From Ipomoea triloba (taxonomy: Eukaryota > Streptophyta > Magnoliopsida > Solanales > Convolvulaceae), in NCBI RefSeq assembly GCF_003576645.1, contig NC_044925.1, forward strand, positions 7,721,482 to 7,785,481: a stretch of 64,000 bases of DNA, written 5' to 3'. The notes below the pieces were generated by a model. That model was not told where the DNA came from. It searched no databases and was given only the letters and a program-made list of their open reading frames with translations. Numbering within the stretch: the first letter of the stretch is position 1; every line of letters starts with the position of its first letter. Shown piece by piece: positions 43,710-54,608 of this stretch. A program made the translations under genes and the position numbers.

Positions 43710-45527
43710 NAAGATCTGTAAAATAAAAAACTTAGGGTTTAGATCATCGAATTTAGTTTGTTTGTTTGGAGTAGAAAATGATCAATACTTACTGTTAATG
43801 GATGGAAGCTCTTTGTATCGCCATGGTTGCCGAAGTTTAATGCTCTGATTATGAAGCTGCTATGGCGGTGTGTAGAGGATTTGCTCTTCAAATACTGACC
43901 TTAGTGAATTAACACCCAAAAGATTTATTCATACTTAGAAAAATCTGGCGGAAGGCAGAGAATGAATTGATTTCCAAATCGGTAGAGGTTGCGTTCGAAG
44001 ACATGAGAGCTGAGAGGATGAAATAGAACGGCGAAATGGTGAAGGATTGCGAAATGTTGTCCTGAAACGGGTTGGATGGCAATTTATACTTGGGCTTAGA
44101 TTCTGGTTGGGCGGAAATGGAAATGGGTTGACCAGACATGTCAAATTAATTGTTTACTAAACTATTTTCAAAAAAAAAATTGTTTACTAAACTGATTAGC
44201 CCATTAATTATATATATATATATTGCTTTTTTTTTTTTGGAAATATATATATACATTGCTATTTCTCTATGTACACATTATTTATAAGATTTCTCTATAT
44301 ATTCACAAAATGTTTATAATTTATAAGATTAGTTCATACAAAAATCAATGTTCAAACACAAATGTCAATTGTAAGCTACTAGCTTATTTTAGGAGCATTA
44401 CCAAACAGAGCTTATAGCTTATTAGTAGCTTAAAATAAACTATAAACTCCTAAATAAGCTTTGCCAAACAGAGCCAATAAATTGAAGACATTGCAAAGGA
44501 TTTGAGAAATCTCAATTTTTTTGAAAAAAAAATGTACTTTATACATGGACAATGGTATGTGGGCCTATCTAGAGTTAGTTTTAATTTTTACACTTTTTGT
44601 AATATTTATATCAAATATATTTTAATGTATTGGTAATACATGAACTTATGTTTATATTAAGTTGTACATTATGACTTAATACTAATATTGTTAAATTGTC
44701 TAAAATTTATCCCATGCATCGCACGTTTGGCATATTAGGATCAATTGTACGTTTATCATGAAATTATTAATAATGTGTAATATTCAATTTATTTTTATTA
44801 ATTAATAATAATAAGTTTTGATTTTTAATTTAAATTTTAAATTCATGTATCTATTTATCTATTTATTATATTTAAATAATAAGTGGTAGAGGTAGCATGA
44901 ACGGTAGGTGATTGACGCCCGGTACTATGCGGCTCGAGTACAGCAACATTGTTCTCCTTCAATTTTGCTAATTTTCGGCAGAATTTGGTGTCATGTCCGG
45001 GATAGTTACAATAATTACAATACCGATCAGATCGGTTACCTGAATTTCTGAACTGGTTCTGCCGACCATTTGAGGAAGCAAAACCACCTCTACCACGCCG
45101 ACTGGAATCAGCCGAGCCATTAGACCGTCATTGTGTGGCATTGGCTGTAGGCATGTGAATAGTAGAAGCGGCTTCGTTGTCTTTCAACAACCTTTCGTAG
45201 TCGGTGAGGACATCATGCAACTCACCAAACGATATTGCCTCCGTCCAGACACGGAGAGCAGCCACAATCGGATTGTATTCCTCACCAAGCTGCGTGAATA
45301 TATGGATCACGAGGTCTTCTTCCGTGATCGGGCTTTGGTCAAGAGCCAAATCGTCAGCAATCGCCCGCATATCTCTCATATACGACTCAATTGACCGGTT
45401 GGCTTTTGGATTTTTGGCTAGCTTCGTTTTCAACGAAACTACACGGCCGCGAGACGCAGCGGCACAACTAGTGGACAAACGAGCCCACGCATCAGAAGCA
45501 GAAGTAGCAGATGAAATTACCGGTTGC
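43710..45527. repeat. Assembly duplicate: N plus exact copy of 41897-43709
   Basis: A single N at 43710 is followed by 43715-45527, identical to 41897-43709 (offset 1818, 1813 bp). The first four bases after the N (aaga) differ because the second contig starts in a different unit of the tandem repeat at 41806-41942. The earlier copy stops at the N in the middle of a copia gag, while the later copy continues through it, so the later one is the complete version. Confidence 0.9.
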
Positions 45528-45740
45528 AAAGTATCCGAGAGGCTGCCCAGGATGACACTCAAGATAATTTGGTCCTGCCTGAACCAAGTAGTATATGCAG
45601 GATTCAGCGTAGTGCGGGCTTCATCGGAGTATTTAGTCGGAGTAGCGGTAGAACCCGTGACATACCCGAGAAGATCAAGTCCTACGAGCGTGGATTCTAC
45701 CTATTTCTTCCAAATAGGAAATTCACAGAGGTAAGCTTGA
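44893..45740 (-). pseudogene. Copia gag pseudogene with zinc knuckle
   Basis: Minus-strand translation gives LLGYVTGSTATPT, TTWFRQDQIILSVILGSLSD, DAWARLSTSCAAASRGRVVS, IESYMRDMRAIADDLAL, the gag signature FTQLGEEYNPIVAALRVW, FGELHDVLTDYERLL, then a TGA stop at about 45128 (a CGA Arg codon is likely ancestral), then RSNGSADSSRRGRGG and the CCHC knuckle CNYCNYPGHDTKFC. An earlier in-frame stop lies near 45700. It forms the particle shell in live elements and is not functional here. The truncated copy at 43075-43709 is the assembly duplicate. Confidence 0.88.
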
Positions 45741-45843
45741 TAGGTAGGTGAGTCGGGGCGTGGATGTGAATGATAGTTGGGGACGTAGCAACAGCCATGA
45801 GTAATAAAGAGGAGGGGGAAAAAATTTTCTCGTTTAGAGGGAA

Positions 45844-45856
45844 GGCTCAAATACCA
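45844..45856 (-). other. Primer-binding site
   Basis: The minus strand reads TGGTATTTGAGCC, a variant of the Met-tRNA primer site (TGGTATCAGAGCC), lying directly inside the presumed LTR end. Confidence 0.6.
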
Positions 45857-45960
45857 TATGAGAATATAAACTTCTGTGTTTATTCACTGTAAGCCAATGA
45901 GCTTAAATAGTAATACAAAGCCACTAGGAAATAAGACTAGATTAATTCTTAACAGTAAGT

Positions 45961-47887
45961 GACTTGTGCAACATAGACATCCAAACAAAGAACAAGCAAG
46001 GAACGAATCGAGGTGGTGATTTCATGCCTTTTTATCTGTTTAAGAAGTTAGATTTGGGTATTCTTAAACCAACACGTATTTGCATTCAATTGGTTGATCG
46101 GTCCATTACGCATCCCAAGGGGATTGTTGAGGACGTGTTGGTTAGAGTCAATAAGTTTATCTTTCCTGTGGATTTTGTCATTTTAGACATAGATTTTGAC
46201 ATTGAGGTGCCACTTATCCTTGGTAGGCCATTTTTGGCAACTACGAGGGCACTTATTGATGTTGGGAGTGGGAAACTAGCCATTCGTGCTAGTGACGAGT
46301 GTGCTAGTTTTGACGTGTTTAAATTGACAAAATACCCCATGTCTGCTGATGATTCTTGCTATTTTGTTGATATCTTGCATAACCATATTGAGTCGGTAGT
46401 GCCCCATTTGATTCTTGATGAAAAAAACAAAAGAGATTTTGATAGGTTTAGTTGGGGCACTACTATTGCTTGTTGTGAAAAGAATTTTGAACTTGTTGAT
46501 AATAATCTTGTTGGTTGTGTAAATGATGAATCTTTGGATGTTGATGAGTTTGACAATGTTGATTCTTGTACTTGTGATTCTATTTCTGTTGCTGAAAATG
46601 ATAATGTTTGTTGTGATATGAATGGTGAAGTCGAGGAGGAAATGGTTGGATTAAAAAGGGTTGCATTAGTGGCTGATAATGTTAAAGAAAAACAAGAGGG
46701 GGGAATGGAAGAAAGTGGTGCGAAGAGTGAGCTTAAACCTTTACCCGAGCACTTTTTTGGGAGAGGATTCGACACTTCTAGTGGTGATTTCATCCTCACT
46801 AGAAGAGGACCAAAAGAATAGACTTGTGGGGGTGTTGAAAAAGAATAAAGGGGCAATTGGGTGGAAATTAGGTGACTTGAAGGGGATTAGTCCCACTTTG
46901 TGTACTCATAAGATCCTTTTAGAGGACGAAGCTAAGCCCGTAGCCCAACCCCAAAGAAGATTAAACCCCAATATGAATGAGGTTGTGAAAAATGAGGTAG
47001 TCAGACTCCTAGATGTGGGGATGATTTACTCCATTTCTAATAGTGCTTGGGTGAGTCCGACCCATGTTGTGCCAAAGAAAGGAGGGATAACTGTTGAGAC
47101 CAATGAAAAAAATGAATTGATTCCTGTTAGGAAGGTCACGGGTTGGCGGGTATGCATTGACTATAGAAGGTTGAATAATGCCACCCGTAAAGATCATTTT
47201 CCCTTACCTTTCGTTGACCAAATGGTAGAGAGGGTAAGTGGCCATGGGTTTTATTGCTTTCTAGATGAGATTAGTGGATATTTCCAAATCCCTGTGGCTT
47301 TAGAAGATCAAGAAAAAACCACTTTCACCTGTCCTTTTGGAACCTTTGCATACAGACGCATGTCATTTGGCCTGTGTAATGCACCAGCCACTTTCATGAG
47401 GCGCATGATAGCCATATTCGGGGATTACATTGGAGACTTTATGGAGGTCTTTATGGATGACTTTACCATTTGGGGGGAATCTTTTGAACAATGTCTTGAA
47501 AATCTGGAAAAAGTAATAGTAAGTTGTCAAGAGGTAAATCTTGCATTGAGTTGGGAAAAGTGTTATTATATGGTGGAAGAAGGAATAGTGTTGGGGCATA
47601 AGGTTTCAAAGAAGGGAATTGAAGTCGACAAAGCAAAAACATCTGTTATAGAAAACCTACCTCCACCCAACTCTGTTTCTAGCCTAAGAAGTTTCGTGGG
47701 TCATGCGGGGTTTTACCGAAGGTTCATTAAAGACTTTTCTAAGATAGCCAGACCCTTGACCAAGCTTTTAGAGAAGGATGTTGAGTTTGTCTTTGGAGAA
47801 GAGTGCCTAGTTGCCTTTAGGACTCTTAAGGATTTGTTGGTGAGTGCCCCTGTTCATGTGAATGATGAACATATGGCATTCAAGTGA
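45961..47887 (+). pseudogene. Ty3/gypsy (Athila-like) pol pseudogene: protease tail and RT
   Basis: Frame one (45964-46821) has FYLFKKLDLGILKPTRICIQ, FPVDFVILDID and PLILGRPFLATTRALIDVG, the C-terminal part of a retropepsin. The catalytic D-(T/S)-G strand that should precede it is absent. Frame two (to 47887) has AIGWKLGDLKGISPTLC, SNSAWVSPTHVVPKKGG, WRVCIDYRRLNNATRKDHFP, FGTFAYRRMSFGLCNAPATF, the catalytic FMDD, VLGHKVSKKGIEVD and FVGHAGFYRRFIKDFSKIAR. The switch between frames is at a run of six T near 46751-46757, a one-base slip. The element is cut off within the RT thumb at about 47880, so RNase H and integrase are missing. Both ends are truncated. Confidence 0.92.
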
Positions 47888-47950
47888 AGAGCTAACAATT
47901 GCAAGAAGAATGAAAAAGTTTAAGGTGTCAACTACTATATTGAAGATGGG

Positions 47951-48402
47951 TCACACTTGTGTGAGACCGTCTCACGGATCCTTATTCGTGAGACGGGTCG
48001 GGTCGAAGCACCATGCAAATGTCACACTTATATGCGCAAATGTCATACTTATATGATCAAATATAATACTAATAGGAATACAATTTTTGTTACTTATAAG
48101 AGAAAAAGTATTACATTTTCCATAATAAGTAATGTTGACAAGTTTTCCTTACTTATAACGGAAAATATAATACTTTTGAGGAAAAATGTAATACTTTTAA
48201 ATTGAAATGTAAAAGTATTTTATTTTCCCTTAAAAGTATTACATTTACCCTTATAAGTAACAAATTTTTTTTTATTCACGATTAGTATTACATTTGAGCA
48301 TATAAGTATGACATTTGTGTGTATAAGTGTTACATTTACATCGTGACCCGACCCGACTCGTCCCGTCTCATGGTGAGACGGTCTCACACAAGTTTTAGCC
48401 AT
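47951..48402. mobile_element. Fold-back MITE (TGTGTGAGACCGTCTCAC type)
   Basis: The ends are inverted repeats containing cacttgtgtgagaccgtctc, followed inward by gggtcgggtc. The inner parts are also complementary, with repeated tgtaatactt/aagtattaca motifs meeting near 48210-48230. It has no coding capacity and can form one long hairpin. This end sequence recurs in many angiosperm genomes. Confidence 0.8.
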
Positions 48403-49379
48403 TGAAGATAAATGTACAATGGAAGCATTCCTGTTATTTTAGATTCAAACTCTTTATCAATAGGATCTAAAATTGTATTCTTTAAATATATCTAAAGCAC
48501 TAATGCAGTAATAAATAAACTTTTATTTTCATTCTATGAACAATATATAAATAATATTCGAGTAACTAAACTAATACCAATATAGCACATGAACATAATG
48601 TAGAAAATACTTGACTCAAAAATTATAGGAGGCAAGAGGAAGCGAAGTATATCAGATAAAAGGTATGTTGAAATCCCAAAATTACTGTATTTCTTTCATT
48701 TTCAAAATAATGACTAGCAAATAATGACATTGATGTAGTAATCCCAAAATTACTCTATTTCTTTCATTCTTCATTAAGTTTTATTTCAAATGTTTATTGA
48801 ACTAACTCTTTATTTTATACAATATAATTTTAGGAACGATCAGTAGGGGATGGACTCTACAATGCAAGAAATTAATAAAGATGGAGGGCCTTTGGACGTT
48901 GTTGATTGAGGGCAATTATATTTTATTAAATGTTTGAATTACAACAGGTTTTGAGTTCTATGTATAAAAAAATTTTGAGTTCTATTTATTTAATAATTAT
49001 TACCGATATGCAATTTCACTCCCAGCCACACTTTGCATTCACAAAGATCTATACACAACATTTATACAGTTCATCCATTTAAGCCCAAAATATTAGCCCT
49101 AATTCGTGTAAGATATATTAAATATAATATATATATATATATATATATATAGGCCGTTGTTCATATGAAGACTATGTGGGCAAATCATATCCATCCAATT
49201 CAATACCTTAACGGCTGAGATCATGCATCCATAATTAAGGAGATTCATGCCTAAATATATTAATGGAGGGCAAAAAAGGAGATTTAATTTGATACCAATT
49301 ATAATTAAGGAATGATTTAAATTAACAAACATAGAGATAGAGTTCAAGTATAATTATGGTAGAGACTCCTTTGTTCCTT
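48403..49379. other. Intergenic DNA with (TA)n tract; no gene
   Basis: A (TA)n run is at 49119-49150. At 48670-48770 a short direct repeat (cccaaaattact.tatttctttcatt) occurs twice. No credible open frame. Confidence 0.5.
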
Positions 49380-51170
49380 AGAATCGAGTGCTGTCACGGT
49401 GGATATTTACAACAATGTTAGAAAAACTATTTTTGTATTATTTCTAGATGCATGAATATAAAATCTAGAAAACACATAGAGTGATTAGTCGTTTGGGAGG
49501 AGTGTGTGCCAATTGTCAATTAATTGTGTGCCAATATTTGGAACATTATTGTGTGCCTAATATAATAGACTGCTTGCAATACTTGCTTTAGATGGTGAGG
49601 AATAATTCTGAAGGTAGTATAGTATGCATATTTTGAATTTATGCATATTTTGAATTGAATATTGATAGCAATCGAAATTAGAGAACACAACATTTTTAAA
49701 AAAAATTTGCATTATTTTTAGATGCATGAATATAAAAATTGGACAAATTCTGGAGTGATTAATAGTCTATGAATAATGTGTGCCAAGGGTTATACAATTG
49801 TGTGCCAGTTTTAAATATATTACGTGTCAAACATGAGTCGTTGAATATAGCATGCATATAGGTGTCCAAATTTTGAACTTGTTAGAACTGAGTACATAAT
49901 CATATCACGCTTGTGCACGAAAACATAGATCAAAATCATATAAGTAAAACTGAATTATTATACGGTAAAATGCGTCGGATGTGCATACTCTAAGTCATGG
50001 TTTAATATAATGTGTGTCACGATTTGATGTATTCAGTGCCACGATTTTATATATTGTGTGCCACAACTAAGTATGTTGTATGCACCCACCATCCAGACGG
50101 ACAGGACAACATCGATGTAGTGTACGAGGTAGAAACCGGCCAAATATGGTAGGACGAATTTACACCGGATTGAGACAACGAAATAAAATACCCTCATTTT
50201 TACACAAATTCGTGATTCAAAAAATAAATTACCAAAAAGAAAATTGCTAAAAATTTAAAACCCATACGATACTAACATTTAAAAAAAAAAACAATATGCT
50301 TAATTTTCCCCTAAACACTATCAGGCACACAACTACCCACAATGTGCACACAATAAACCTAACCGCCCACACAACATAAACACATCCAGTTTATCAAACT
50401 CATAAATGAATAAAATAATATCTAAAAAATAAATTACCACAAATTTAAAAATCACACGGCCCTAACAGATTAAAAAACAAAGATAACACTATGACTATGA
50501 TTAATTCCCCCCTAAATATTAACAGGCACATAATAATTATTAAGCACATAATTCAATTTTTCAGCTCGTTAATTGCGTAATATGATTATATACTCAATTA
50601 TTACAATCTCGATGATCGGGACACATATATGCATGCTATATTCACCGAATCATGGCTAGCACGTAATATATCCAAATCTGGCACACAATTGAAGACAAAT
50701 GACACACAGTATTCACAAACTAGTAATAGCTCCATGTTTTGACCAGTTTTTATGTTCTTGCATAAAAAAAATGCTTATGCTGCATTCACTAATTACGATT
50801 TCAATTAATATTCAGTTCAGAATATGCATACTATACCACGAATGGAATTTTTCCCAAACACCTAAAGCATGTATGGTTGTCAGTATATATACATATACAT
50901 AGGTACACAATATTCCCAACTTTGGCACATAATTAAATTACACTTGGCACGTAACATTCTCAAAAGAGTAATAACTCTAGGTTTTGCCCAGTTAAACTTA
51001 TGATTAATTTTTCCCTAAATAAAATTGGGCACACAATAAGTGAAAGTAGGGAACACAATATATCTAATCAGGGCACAAAATTACCCCATACATTATTGGC
51101 CAGTACCATAATGACACAACTTATACTCAAAATGTTTTTTTAGCCACAAAATTGCATTAGTAAGGAAGAA
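49380..51170. repeat. Large fold-back element rich in GTGTGCC/GGCACAC
   Basis: The left part (49490-50090) carries repeated gtgtgcca motifs, and the right part (50290-51100) carries their complements. The arms align as imperfect reverse complements, for example tatattacgtg...atgagtcgttgaatatagcatgcatat at 49815-49860 against the complement at 50628-50670. The loop is at about 50095-50290. It has no open frame of note. Termini and target duplication were not resolved; the superfamily is uncertain. Confidence 0.65.
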
Positions 51171-51282
51171 GCAAAGGGTTGAACTATTGTACTAGTCAAC
51201 ATAAAAACCATTGACAAATTTTATACAAAATATACTACTGCCAACAACACAAGACAATGTATGTATGACTCAATCAAATACA

Positions 51283-51651
51283 TCACATAGCACCTTGATA
51301 TATTGTTTCTTCACATATCAACACAAACACAGGAGGCCAGTTCTTATCACTGGCAAGGGCACCAGCTCCAGCAACAGCATCTTCTCGGCACCTGATGTCC
51401 CTTTCTCTCCTTTTCAAATCTGCTTCCCAAGCTGCCAATTCCATCTATTTTTTCTTGGGGTCATTCATTGAATCAAGTGGTATATCAATAGTGGCATCAG
51501 GTTTCTGACCAAAATCAAGAGTATTAGCAACCATTTGAGGAATGTGTGATTTTGATCCTGGAGCATTATCACCATTCGAAAATAGATTGACTTCTTGCTC
51601 TTCCTCATCGAAATGGTTGGGATTTGTCAGGAGAGAGTACGTGTCCTCCAC
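51283..51651 (-). pseudogene. SCAMP (secretory carrier membrane protein) N-terminal pseudogene
   Basis: SCAMPs are four-span trafficking proteins of the plasma membrane, trans-Golgi and cell plate. The minus-strand frame reads NPNHFDEEEQEVNLFSNGDN (NPF-type endocytic motifs), DATIDIPLDSMNDPKKK, a TAG stop at 51445-51447, MELAAWEADLKRRERDIRCR (the cytosolic coiled coil), EDAVAGAG and KNWPPVF, then diverges and ends at 51283. Exons that are usually separate are fused, so it may be a processed copy or a captured transcript piece. All four membrane spans are missing. One internal stop and loss of the membrane core make it non-functional. Confidence 0.85.
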
Positions 51652-52149
51652 CGCTTTCAGCTACGACACTTTCCTTAATCTGTCAACTTACTCAAAATGT
51701 TAAAACCTCCCATTACTGTGTCTCTTTATTTCATAAAGCAAAAATGGCCTATATACATACAACTCTATACACAATACCAACATACAAAATCACTCCAAAC
51801 ACGAACAAAAAAAAAAAAAAAAGTGTTTTTTTTTAAGTAATTGATTATAAGGAATCTCACACCAAATACTATAAAAATTTTATGATGATTTAAAAAAAAA
51901 AACTATTTTCTTTGAGTCCATACATTTTTTATTTTTTTTGAAAATTCTTGAGTACATACATTAGTGGCCCAAGTCATAAAATATACAAGCTTAGACATGT
52001 CATTCGATACCTTGTTCAAGTCAATAGTTAGAAATTATATCATAACTCGTCAAAACAAAGCTTGATAAATATACACAACTTGCAAATCATTTATATTATA
52101 GAAAAATTATTAAAACACACTTTATAATAATCATAAATAGGAATAACAA
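51652..52149. other. Intergenic DNA including NBS-LRR 3' flank remnants
   Basis: The segment at 51850-51950 (aatctcacaccaa.tac, atgatgattt) matches the resistance-gene 3' flank at 10270-10345. The segment at 52030-52150 matches 59385-59510, the flank of the second intact gene. No gene. Confidence 0.6.
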
Positions 52150-52690
52150 AAACTCAAGAGGTGGTTTCAGAGCATCTATTCCCACACTGATCCCCGACAG
52201 TCTTGGATCTTCAAAGACTCCAGCCTACTTAAGAGGTGATGTGGCACTGCCTTAAGTTCCCAGCAATAATTTAGTTCCAACTCCCTGATGCATGGCATTA
52301 TTATTATTGTTGCTTCTTTGAAGTCTTCCCACTCCTCCCACCCTGCTGCATTATTCAGATCGCACAAAAAAAATATGGACAGCTCCCATTTGAGTTGGTT
52401 CAGCTTCTCCATGTATCCCAACTTACTTGACTCTTTCCTCACCTTAAACTCACTTAAACTACAAAGCTGAGTTAGCTTTGCGATACCTTGGGGCATCATC
52501 TCCGGCCTATCGGTGCCTCTGATGTTAAGGTGTCTCAAGTTTATCTAATTGCCAATCCCTTTGGGTAACACCTCCACATTTTTACCATAATTTAAATTAA
52601 TAATACCTTAGCTCAACCAAATTCCCAATCCCTTCAGGTAGTCTAGAAAGAAACATACAATCTTTAAGAACTAAAGTTTGCAAGTTCTCC
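52150..52690 (-). pseudogene. NBS-LRR pseudogene, LRR pieces only
   Basis: On the minus strand, from the right: LRR sequence with frame breaks (GLPEGIGN-like region 52560-52690), GN, a TAG stop near 52542, INLRHLNIRGT, MMPQGIAKLTQLCSLSEFKV, YMEKLNQLKWELSIFFLCDL, then a deletion joining NNAA to GWEEWEDFKE (about 110 residues missing relative to 59754-63107), and ELKAVPHHLLSRLESLKIQD before the frame ends. The coiled coil, NB-ARC and half of the LRRs are lost. The expected 5' flank of the gene survives at 53257-54370, so the whole front of the gene was deleted and replaced by about 560 bp of other DNA. Confidence 0.92.
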
Positions 52691-52692
52691 AA

Positions 52693-52861
52693 AAATAAAA
52701 AGTACATTATTTTTGTATTGAATGTACATTATTTTTATACTGTAGGTACATTATTTTTGTACTGTAAGTACATTATTTGATATATACTGTCAAATAATGT
52801 ACCTACAATACAAAAATAATGTACATTCAGTATAAACATAATGTACTTTTTATTTTTGGTC
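52693..52861. mobile_element. Fold-back MITE in the NBS-LRR pseudogene
   Basis: The left half aaaaataaaaagtacattat is mirrored by the right end ataatgtactttttattttt, with internal gtacattatttttgta repeats in both directions. It is almost a full-length palindrome of 169 bp, located exactly where the LRR homology stops. Confidence 0.8.
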
Positions 52862-53017
52862 CACACAGCTGTGTGAACCATGGTCCATGCAATAATTAAC
52901 TGGCTAGCAGGTGAATTCGGATGGATTTGCGCTATTTAGTGATGTAATTGCACGTTTTTTGGTCGAGTGACCTGATTGCACTTTCGCGTTACGTTCAGTG
53001 GCCAATTTGGCCCTTAT

Positions 53018-53018
<1 letters not shown>

Positions 53019-53071
<53 letters not shown>

Positions 53072-53106
53072 TTACTACTACTACTACTACTACTACTACT
53101 ATTACT
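53019..53106. repeat. (ATT)n-(ACT)n compound microsatellite
   Basis: Perfect ATT repeats change at about 53070 to ACT repeats. Long poly-Leu and poly-Ile/Thr open frames across it are artefacts. Confidence 0.95.
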
Positions 53107-53256
53107 ACACCTTGTGTTCCGTATTATGAAATTTGTATATGAAATTAGAAAATTGGAGAAATGGAAAACTGGAGAAATGGAGATAGAAAATTAGAAAAAT
53201 GAAGAAATGGAAAATTGAAAAAGAAAAAGCAGAGAAATGAAGTAAACGACCCCATA

Positions 53257-54370
53257 ATCTTTGCAATATTTTGGTATAATTTAAAGTAGCACAAGATATT
53301 TTAGTCTCTGAACATTAGACAGAAAAATAATAAATGGTTTTAATTCTATTTTTGGTCCTAAATTAAAACATTCATTTTTTATTCTAACACTACAAAAAAA
53401 CGCGAAAATAGCGAAGGAATTTTCCGTCGCTAGAAAGGAAAAATCCGACGGAAAATTCCGTCGCTAGATCGTTATTCCCGGGGTTATTTTACTTCTAAAA
53501 TATGGGCGCGAAATTTTTTGACAAAATTCGTCGCTAATCTGTCGCTAAAATGTCTCAATTTTATGCGTGTTAATTTACCGCCAAAATTAGCTACGGATTT
53601 AGCGATTAAATTTTCCGTCGCTAAACCGTCTCTATTCCGTCGTTAAATTAGCAACAGAATGAATCCGTCGCTAAATCCGTCGTTATTTACGCGTTTTTTT
53701 GTAGTGTAATATTATTGTGGCTTGACCATTTTTAATTATCTATCAACAAAATAGTTTAAATTTTGCTAAACTCAACTATATTTCGATCTTTAATTATAGA
53801 TTTTTTTTTTAAAAAAAATCAACATAAAAAAATATAATTGGTCAACATACTTTGTATAAAAAAGATCGAAATGTCCGGCATTTCAACGATTTTGTTTACG
53901 GAAGACAAAAAATAATCATATAACAATAATATTAGGACCAAATGAGAATGTTAGGACAAAAAAAGACTAAAAATAGACTATCACCTATAAATCTAAGAGA
54001 TCTTCTATAAATACACATCACATGATAATATTTCATGCATATGCAAGTATAAGACAAATAAGTATTTCATGCATATTCAAGTATAAGACAAATAAGTATT
54101 TTAAATGTGTGAAAATACTTTAAGAAAGTCACCAATATTACCAGGTAAACACCAAGTAAAAAAAAAACCTCAATTCACAATTTTTACAACTCAAGCATAT
54201 CAATTGTTTGTGAGCGATGGATGTCTGCTTCGACAGATGGCGGCGAATGACAACAAACAACGTTTTTCTTCACAGGAGTCAGGAGGTAACTAGTTTGAGC
54301 AAACGAAAGTAGAATAGTAACAATCTCTATTTTATTTTTCCATTAAATATGTTTTGAATACATTTTGTTT
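53257..54370. repeat. Duplicated NBS-LRR 5' flank
   Basis: It matches 63183-63910, the upstream flank of the intact gene at 59754-63107, from aatctttgcaatattttggt through the gcatatgcaagtataagaca region to cattaa, with small indels. It marks the former start of the pseudogene at 52150-52690. The 319-bp CACTA MITE at 53388-53706 is an insertion relative to the other copy. There is no gene within it. Confidence 0.88.
53388..53706. mobile_element. CACTA-type MITE with empty site nearby
   Basis: The ends are CACTACAAAAAAACGCG and its complement cgcgtttttttgtagtg. The 3-bp target duplication taa is at 53385-53387 and 53707-53709. The paralogous flank near 63312 has uninterrupted ttctaatattatt, which is the empty target site with a single taa, proving insertion. 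The interior is filled with ccgtcgct/agcgacgg motifs similar to the larger CACTA at 33550-36892. No coding. Confidence 0.95.
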
Positions 54371-54382
54371 CCGTATTTTATT

Positions 54383-54608
54383 CACTGCTGGAAAGCTCTC
54401 AATTTCCGTCCAACGAAAATTGGACAGAAAACGGGAGTTATTGGTCGGAAAACGAGTTTCCGACTAAAATGAAGATTCGGAAAAACGAACATCGATTGGT
54501 CGGAAATTCCGGATGGTAACCCACCATTTTTAAAATGGGAATTTCCGTCTAACTTTGACCCGTTGGACGGAAATACCGACCACATGTTGGCCGGAAATTC
54601 CCGTAGTG
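54383..54608. mobile_element. Probable CACTA-type MITE
   Basis: It starts CACTGCTGGAAAG and ends cggaaattcccgtagtg, whose complement is CACTACGGGAATTTCCG. The interior has repeated ggtcggaa/ttccgacc and tccgtccaac motifs. The flanking triplets (att / cat) do not match, so it is old or the left end is altered. Confidence 0.6.

Larger units (their letters stand above)
44890..45960 (-). mobile_element. Ty1/copia 5' end remnant (LTR piece, PBS, gag)
   Basis: On the minus strand an LTR piece (45857-45960, cut on the right by gypsy sequence) is followed by a Met-tRNA-type primer-binding site and gag. There is no protease, integrase or RT before the sequence turns into unrelated AT-rich DNA near 44890. 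It is a different family from the copia copy at 1556-3690. Confidence 0.75.

Noticed and set aside
52948..53194. Poly-Leu and poly-Ile/Thr frames suggesting a membrane protein
   Set aside because: They are translations of the (ATT)n-(ACT)n microsatellite.
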